Shown here piece after piece: positions 58,546-64,000 of a DNA stretch of 64,000 nucleotides (position 1 is the stretch's first letter; the number at the start of each line of letters is the position of its first letter). The position numbers and the translations under genes are program-made. Source of the DNA: Dama dama (lineage: Eukaryota; Chordata; Mammalia; Artiodactyla; Cervidae); NCBI RefSeq assembly GCF_033118175.1, contig NC_083689.1, forward strand, positions 26,270,501-26,334,500, read 5' to 3'. The notes beneath the pieces are model-generated. The model was given only the letters and a program-made list of their open reading frames with translations, was not told where the DNA came from and made no database searches.

Positions 58546-61196
58546 CTTGTTTAGATTGCTGTGTCTGGAGTAGGCTTTCTGTATTTTGGAGGTCTGTGGT
58601 TCCTTTTTGTTGTGGAGGTTTTACCCAGTGGGTGGGGTTGGACGATTGGCTTATCAAGGCTTCCTGGTTAGGGAAGCTTGCGTTGGTGTTCTGGTGTGTG
58701 GAACTTGATTTCTTCTCTCTGGAGAGCAATGGAGTGCCCAGTAATGAGTTTTGAGATGGGTCTATGTGTTAGGTGTGACCTTGGGCAGCCTGTATGTTGA
58801 CGTTCAGGGTTATGTTCTTGCGTTGCTGGAGAATTTGCGTGGTATATCTTGCTTTAAAACTTATTGGCTCTTGGGTGATGGTTGGTTTTAGTGTAGGTAT
58901 GGAGGCTTTTGGACAGTCTCTTATTACTTAAAGTTCCATGTAGTCAGGAGTTTTCTGGTGTTCTCATGTTTTGGGCTTAAGTCTCCTGCCTCTGGATTTC
59001 AGTTTTATTCTTCCAGTAGTCTCAGGACTTCTCCAACTATACAGCACTGATAATAAAACTTCTAGGTTAATGGCGAAAAGATTCTCCCCCGTTAGGGATA
59101 CCCAGAGAGGTTCACAGAGTTACATGAAGAGGAGGAGAGGGAGGAGGGAGATAGAGATGAGCAGGAGGAGAAAAACGGGGACTCAAGAGGAGAGAGACAG
59201 ATCTACGCAGTTGTCTGTTCCCAGAGTGTTCTCCGTAGCCCAGACACCTACAGAGATTCACAGAATTGGATTGGGAAGAGAAGGGGGAGGGAGGAAATAG
59301 AGGTGATCTGAGGGAGAAAATGGAGAGTCAAAAGTGGGAGAGAGTAATCAACACACTCCTGAATAAAAAGGGGAACTGAATACTGGATTCTTAAATGTTC
59401 ACAATTTATATCATATACTGAAAAACAAAAATTAGAAATCTAGAGTAGAGGTTAGACTCTTAAAAATACTATATTAAAAACAAAAACCAAAACAAAAAAT
59501 TTTAGAAATATATATGAAGTTCGGTTTAAAAATAGGGCTTCTCTTCTTTTTTTTTTTTTGGTAAGGTTATAGAGTAATGAAAATGAAAATTAAGGAGTAG
59601 TAGAGGAGTAATAGAGCACTTTAAAAAGAAATAAGAGAAAAAGAAAAATAGAAAATAGAAGAGAAAAAGGAAAAAAAAGAAAAAAAGGTTTTCCTAATTA
59701 AAAAACTCGTAAAAATCTATGAAAATGAAAGTTAAGGAGTACTGGGGGAGGAATAGGGAATTATCAAAGAAAATAAAAGAGGAAAAAATAAAAAAGAAAA
59801 AATAAAATTTTTTTTTTCCTTACTTAAAAAAAAAAAAAAGTAAAAATATATCTAGGAGTTTCTCTGGAGCTGTTGCGGTCAGTGTGGGTTCGGCTCAGTT
59901 TCAGATAGCTCCTCGTTCCAGGTTACGCTTCTCAATATCTACAGGCCCCTTCCGGTATAGTCGGTGTTCTCTACAGGGATTTTAATCTGTTGCACCGGTC
60001 CCTTCTGAAGCGGTTCCCTTTGTTTATTTGGCTTCTGTTTGCTGGTCTCTTCAGTGCCTTATTTCCGCCCTGACACAGGCGGGCGGAGGTGGTCTCTTAC
60101 TCGGGTTGCTAGTTCCGTCGCGCTGCGGGGGAGGGGCTGGCGCTGCTTTCTCCGTCTGCGCTGCTCAGGCTCCCGGCTGCTGTATATGGAGCGTGCCCTG
60201 CGCTGCGCGCGGTTCCAGCCCTCGGGTGTTCCACAAAAGTGCGGAATAAAAAGCTGCGCCTGCTTTTTGTGCCTTCCCCGTCAGAGCGGTCCAGGCAGCG
60301 AGGGGCTTGACGGGCGCACTCTCCCCGGGTGCGGCGCACCTTCTGCCCTCCGCATCCCCCGCCCCCCCAGTCCCCGCCCGCGCGCCGGTCGGGTGCCTGT
60401 GCCCTGTGTCTCACCGCAACCCTCCCGGCAGATGCCGACCATCCAGAATCTCAGGAGGTCTTTGATTAGAAACTGGAGGCCTGTTTGCAGTGCTGTAGGG
60501 GATGCGGTCCTTGGGGCCGAGCCTGCCCCTTCCCCTCCCCCCTGCCTCCTGCCTCCGGCGAGGCTGGGCCAGCCCGCAGCCTGCGAGCTCTTCTCTGGAC
60601 TTTCTCGGTCCCTTTGTTCTGCGAACGGCCGGCAGTGTGTTCGGGCGGTTAATTTTCTCTCTCTCTTTTGCTATCCCACAGTTTAAGTTGGTAACTCAAA
60701 AAAGCTCCCTCCAATTGTCCTCAGGCCACTCAGGCCCGGTCCTTACCCTAAGCAATGCCGCCCGCTCCTCTCCGTTCAGCCCCCACTCGCTGGTGGCGGG
60801 TGCGGGCGTCTGGGGTACTTTTCTTTTGGGAGTTGCTTTTAGGCACGTAATCTGTGGGTTTTATTTATTGTTCCCCTCCCAGTCAGGTTGCCCTCGGAGA
60901 TTCAAACACTTCCCCAGACCCGCCAGTGCGAGGGATTCCTGGTGTCTGGAAACTTCCTCTATTAAGACTCCCTTCCCGGGACAGATCTCCGTCCTTAGCT
61001 CTTTTGTTTATCTTTTATATTTTGTCCTACCTCCTTTGGAAGACAATGGGTTGCTCATCTGGGCGCCTGATGACCTCAGCTAGCGATCAGAAGTTGTTTT
61101 GTGAAGTTTGCTCTGCGTTCAGTTATTCTTTTGATGAATTTGTAGGAGAGAAAGTGGTCTCCCCGTCCTATTCCTCCGCCATCTTGGCTCCTCCCC
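58546..61196 (-). promoter_or_regulatory. Inner L1 5'UTR
   Basis: 2.65 kb colinear with 20563-23222, including the A/T-homopolymer zone (59400-59850) and the GC-rich distal part. Its element terminus matches the first copy, so the 5' end is complete. + strand ORFs here, including 60039-60686, are antisense and unrelated in frame to those in the first copy. Confidence 0.75.
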
Positions 61197-61208
61197 CTAT
61201 TTCCAGTT
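61197..61208. repeat. Inner-L1 target-site duplication, high copy
   Basis: ctatttccagtt, directly after the inner L1 5' terminus. Outer-L1 sequence resumes with tttaagaaatctccacac. Confidence 0.88.
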
Positions 61209-62389
61209 TTTTAAGAAATCTCCACACTGTTCTCCATAGCAGCTGTACTAGTTTGCATTCCCACCAACAGTGTAAGAGGGTTCCCGTTTCTCCACACCCT
61301 CTCCAGCATTTATTGCTTGTAGACTTTTGGATAGCAGCCATCCTGACTGGCGTGTAATGGTACCTCATTGTGGTTTTGATTTGCATTTCTCTGATAATGA
61401 GAGATGTTGAGCATCTTTTCATGTGTTTATTAGCCATCTGTATGTCTTCTTTGGAGAAATGTCTGGTTAGTTCTTTGGCCCATTTTTTGATTGGGTCATT
61501 TATTTTTCTGTAATTGAGCTGCAGGAGTTGCTTGTATATATATTTTTGAGATTAATGCTTTGTCAGTTGCTTCATTTACTATTATTTTCTCCCAATCTGA
61601 GGGCTGTCTTTTCATCTTGCTTATAGTTTCCTTTGTTGTGCAAAAGCTTTTAAGTTTCATTAGGTCCCATTTGTTTAGTTTTGCTTTTATTTCCAATATT
61701 CTGGGAGGTGGGTCATGGAGGATCCTGCTGTGATTTATGTCCGAGAGTGTTTTGCCTATGTTCTCCTCTAGGAGTTTTATAGTTTCTGGTCTTACATTTA
61801 GATCTTTAATCCGTTTTGAGTTTATTTTTGTGTATGGTGTTAGAGAGTGTTCTAGTTTCATTCTTTTACAAGTGGTTGACCAGTTTTCCCAGCACCACTT
61901 GTTAAAGAGGTTGTCTTTTTTCCATTGTATATCCTTGCCTCCTTTGTCGAAGATAAGGTGTCCATAGGTACGTGGATTTATCTCTGGGCTTTCTATTTTG
62001 TTCCGTTGATCTATATTTCTGTCTTTGTGCCAGTACCATACTGTCTTGATGACTGTGGCATTGTAGTAGAGCCTGAAGTCAGGCAGGTTGATTCCTCCAG
62101 TTCCATTCTTCTTTCTCAAGATTGCTTTGGCTGTTCGAGGTTTTTTGTATTTCCATACAAATTGTGAAATTATTTGTTCTAGTTCTGTGAAGAAGACTGT
62201 TGGTAGCTTGATAGGGATTACATTGAATCTATAAGTTGCTTTGGGTAGTATGGTCATTTTGACAATATTGATTCTTCCAATCCATGAACACGGTATATTT
62301 CTCCATCTGTTTGTGTCCTCTTTGATTTCTTTCAACAATGTTTTGTAGTTTTCTGTGTATAGGTCCATTTCTTAAACTTCCACTTTCAT

Positions 62390-62770
62390 TGTAAGAAGAG
62401 TATGACTTTCCTTCTCTACTTAAAAATCTTCAGTGCTTCACCGTTATCTAATTTACACCCTTCATTTCAAATTTATATTCAAATCACAAGCCTCAATTCC
62501 TTTCCTGAAATTTCTGACCACAATCTGCAAGTCTGGTTTTATATTCCACTGTTTCTCATTTAACACATTCTAGATTCTAGTCCATGACAAATACATATGC
62601 TATTCCCTGAATGAGTTTATCTTTACCTAGTCCTACTTTGGTAATTCTGTTCTTCCTACAGCTCCACCTAGATGACATTTTTGTATTGCCTCTCACATGT
62701 TGGAACCCACAGCAGTTTTTCTGTGGGTCTTATAACTTTTTTCACTCTGCTTTTTTATGTTGTGCTGCTG
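62390..62770 (+). mobile_element. Possible L2 remnant
   Basis: atcttcagtgcttcaccgttatctaatttacac ... ctgaccacaatctgcaagtctgg ... tttgtattgcctctcacatg resembles L2 order. Weak; otherwise unique intron. Confidence 0.3.
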
Positions 62771-63205
62771 TTGTTGATATTGTTCATTCGCTAAGTTGAG
62801 TCTGATTCTTTGTGACCCCAGGGACTACAGCATGCCAAGCTTCCCTGGAGTCCATCACCATCTCCTGGGGTTTGCTCAAGCTCATGTCCATTGAGTTGGT
62901 GATGCCATCCAACCATCTCATCCTCTGTCATCCCCTTCTCCTCCTGCCTTCAATTCTGTTCCAGCATCAGGGTCTTTTCCAATGAGTTAGCTCTTTATCT
63001 CAGGTGGTTGGAGTATTGGAACTTCAGCATCAGTCCTTCCAGTGAATATTCAGGGTTGATTTCCTTTAGGATTGACTGGTTTACTCTCCTTGCAGTCCAA
63101 GGGACTCTCATTTCTTTGGCACTCAGCCTTTATGGTCCAACTTTCACATCTGTCCATGACTACTGGAAAAACCATAGCTTTGACTGTATGAAACTTTCTA
63201 GTGTA
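62771..63205 (-). mobile_element. BovB 3' fragment
   Basis: ttgttgatattgttcattcgctaagttgagtctg ... gagttggtgatgccatccaacc ... actggaaaaaccatagctttgactg. Minus-strand peptide ESWTIKAECQRNE is visible. 5'-truncated. Confidence 0.86.
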
Positions 63206-64000
63206 GCTTTTTAACCTGTAAGCTTGATCTTTCATCATCATAATTGATTTTTAGTATGCATTTTCTTCCTTTTGTATCTCATTCTGAGTTAAGCAGTGTT
63301 GGCAGTTAAGAAGCAATCTAAACATGTGTTTAGTTGAATAACATTTGAAAATAGAAATCAATATTGTTTCCAGGGAAAATGCATAGGATTAGTACTAACT
63401 GATTGATAATCCAGAACAAAGGAGACCTTGCCTTCCTACCTGCCCTGTTGTAGAGATACTGGACTGGGCCATCCTAGAATGGATTATGTGAAGGAGTAAT
63501 TTCACAGGGATGTTGCCCTGACTAGAAAGACTAAGAGGAAACCTAAGGAGTAAATGATCCATGAAAAAGGTTGAATGAAATACTGAAAATGGAAATTCAG
63601 TAAAGATAAGCACTGAAAATCTCAGGTTCAGCTTAATCTTTGCTCTAAATTTGAAAATGTGGCTTCTGTAATTTGTGTAACTTCTCATTCTAATGTGCAG
63701 TTCTCCTCATAGAGCTTCATGTTTATGTAGGTGCAGACGGAAAAAGAATATCCTCTGGTGGTTTATTTGGAGAAGGCCAAGTCAACAGAAAATCACCTCA
63801 GATTGTCTACCTCACCGAATTATATTTATACATATACAAAGAGACACATTCATACTATGGGAAAAGGAAAACACAAAAAGTTTAATACTTTTTAGCCCTT
63901 TGACCATTATACATTTTCCTCCCTGGGCTTAATCCATTTGTCATAATCTTTCTGAGGGTCTACTGTATCCCAGCTGCTGGGATAAAATAGTTGAAAGGCC
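63206..64000. other. Intron to the window end, nothing recognised
   Basis: No repeat or exon recognised. Short ORFs (63395-63688 minus, 63693-63932 plus) look random. Confidence 0.45.

Larger units (their letters stand above)
56730..61196 (-). mobile_element. Inner L1 with both ends but a 3.3-kb internal deletion
   Basis: A 4.47-kb L1 nested in the outer copy and flanked by 12-bp duplications ctatttccagtt (56718-56729 and 61197-61208). It has a poly(A) tail (T-run 56731-56757, broken by one G), an L1 3' end up to about 57254, then jumps straight into the endonuclease region. It continues through ORF1 and a complete 5'UTR ending at the ggctcctccc terminus. The missing part corresponds to about 15942-19270 of the first L1, i.e. 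RT and most of ORF2. Confidence 0.9.
56021..62363 (-). mobile_element. 5'-truncated L1 (outer), split by a second L1
   Basis: L1 3' end and ORF2 C-terminal region in two parts, 56021-56729 and 61197-62363. Joining them reproduces the continuous L1 order seen at about 15435-17270. The 5' side is truncated inside ORF2 at about 62363. Flanks tccattttttaaa (56008-56020) and tccatttcttaaa (62364-62376) form a 13-bp target duplication with one mismatch. The larger ORF piece, 61496-62368, covers the region before the C-terminus ([14 protein letters not shown]). It is antisense to RAPGEF6. Confidence 0.87.

Noticed and set aside
60039..60686. 215-codon + strand ORF
   Set aside because: Lies antisense within the GC-rich inner L1 5'UTR. 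The corresponding region of the first L1 has a different frame, so it is not a conserved protein.
1..64000. CRISPR arrays, operons, tRNA/rRNA genes or prokaryotic systems
   Set aside because: None present. tRNA-like A and B boxes are those of Bov-tA and CHR SINEs, and all content is mammalian intronic DNA.

Overview
This is nuclear DNA of a pecoran ruminant (cattle, sheep, goat or a close relative; I cannot separate these). BovB (RTE) LINEs, tRNA-derived Bov-tA/Bov-A2 SINEs, CHR-type cetartiodactyl SINEs and a young ruminant L1 family occur together. There is no prokaryotic gene content. Nearly all open reading frames longer than 60 codons are LINE/SINE coding remnants or their antisense shadows.

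The window lies inside one host gene on the + strand, which I identify as RAPGEF6 (PDZ-GEF2, a Rap guanine-nucleotide exchange factor). Two consecutive phase-0 coding exons are visible. A 144-bp exon at 12526-12669 encodes the Arg-rich linker after the first cyclic-nucleotide-binding-like domain. A 132-bp exon at 51339-51470 encodes the conserved Ser-rich LPADLTKM...SLSDIYQ segment. About 38.7 kb of intron separates them. A third, non-repeat segment at 34434-34487 reads ATG plus 17 codons (MAFLVRCYANCLQPWASK), then a perfect GTAAGT donor. It is also phase 0, so it would splice directly onto LPADLTKM. It looks like an alternative first exon for a short isoform lacking the N-terminal domain, and it lies in the longest stretch free of recognisable repeats (about 27.9-36.3 kb).

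The rest is intron. 0-12.5 kb: mariner-type MITE, Bov-tA cluster, solo ERV-type LTR inside a degraded old L1, CHR SINEs, two BovB fragments and a 5'-truncated L1. 12.7-23.3 kb: old L1 debris and one full-length but broken L1 (15410-23222) with a 15-bp target-site duplication. 23-28 kb: L2/MIR-like and other ancient repeats. 38-50 kb: BovB copies, SINEs, a PTMA processed pseudogene split by a CHR SINE, and old L1. 54-63 kb: BovB copies and a nested pair of L1s, in which an internally deleted L1 with intact ends sits inside a 5'-truncated one.

Almost all recent LINEs and the LTR are antisense to RAPGEF6, as expected for tolerated intronic insertions. I found no novel multi-gene system. The alternative first exon and its repeat-poor surroundings are the most informative signal.
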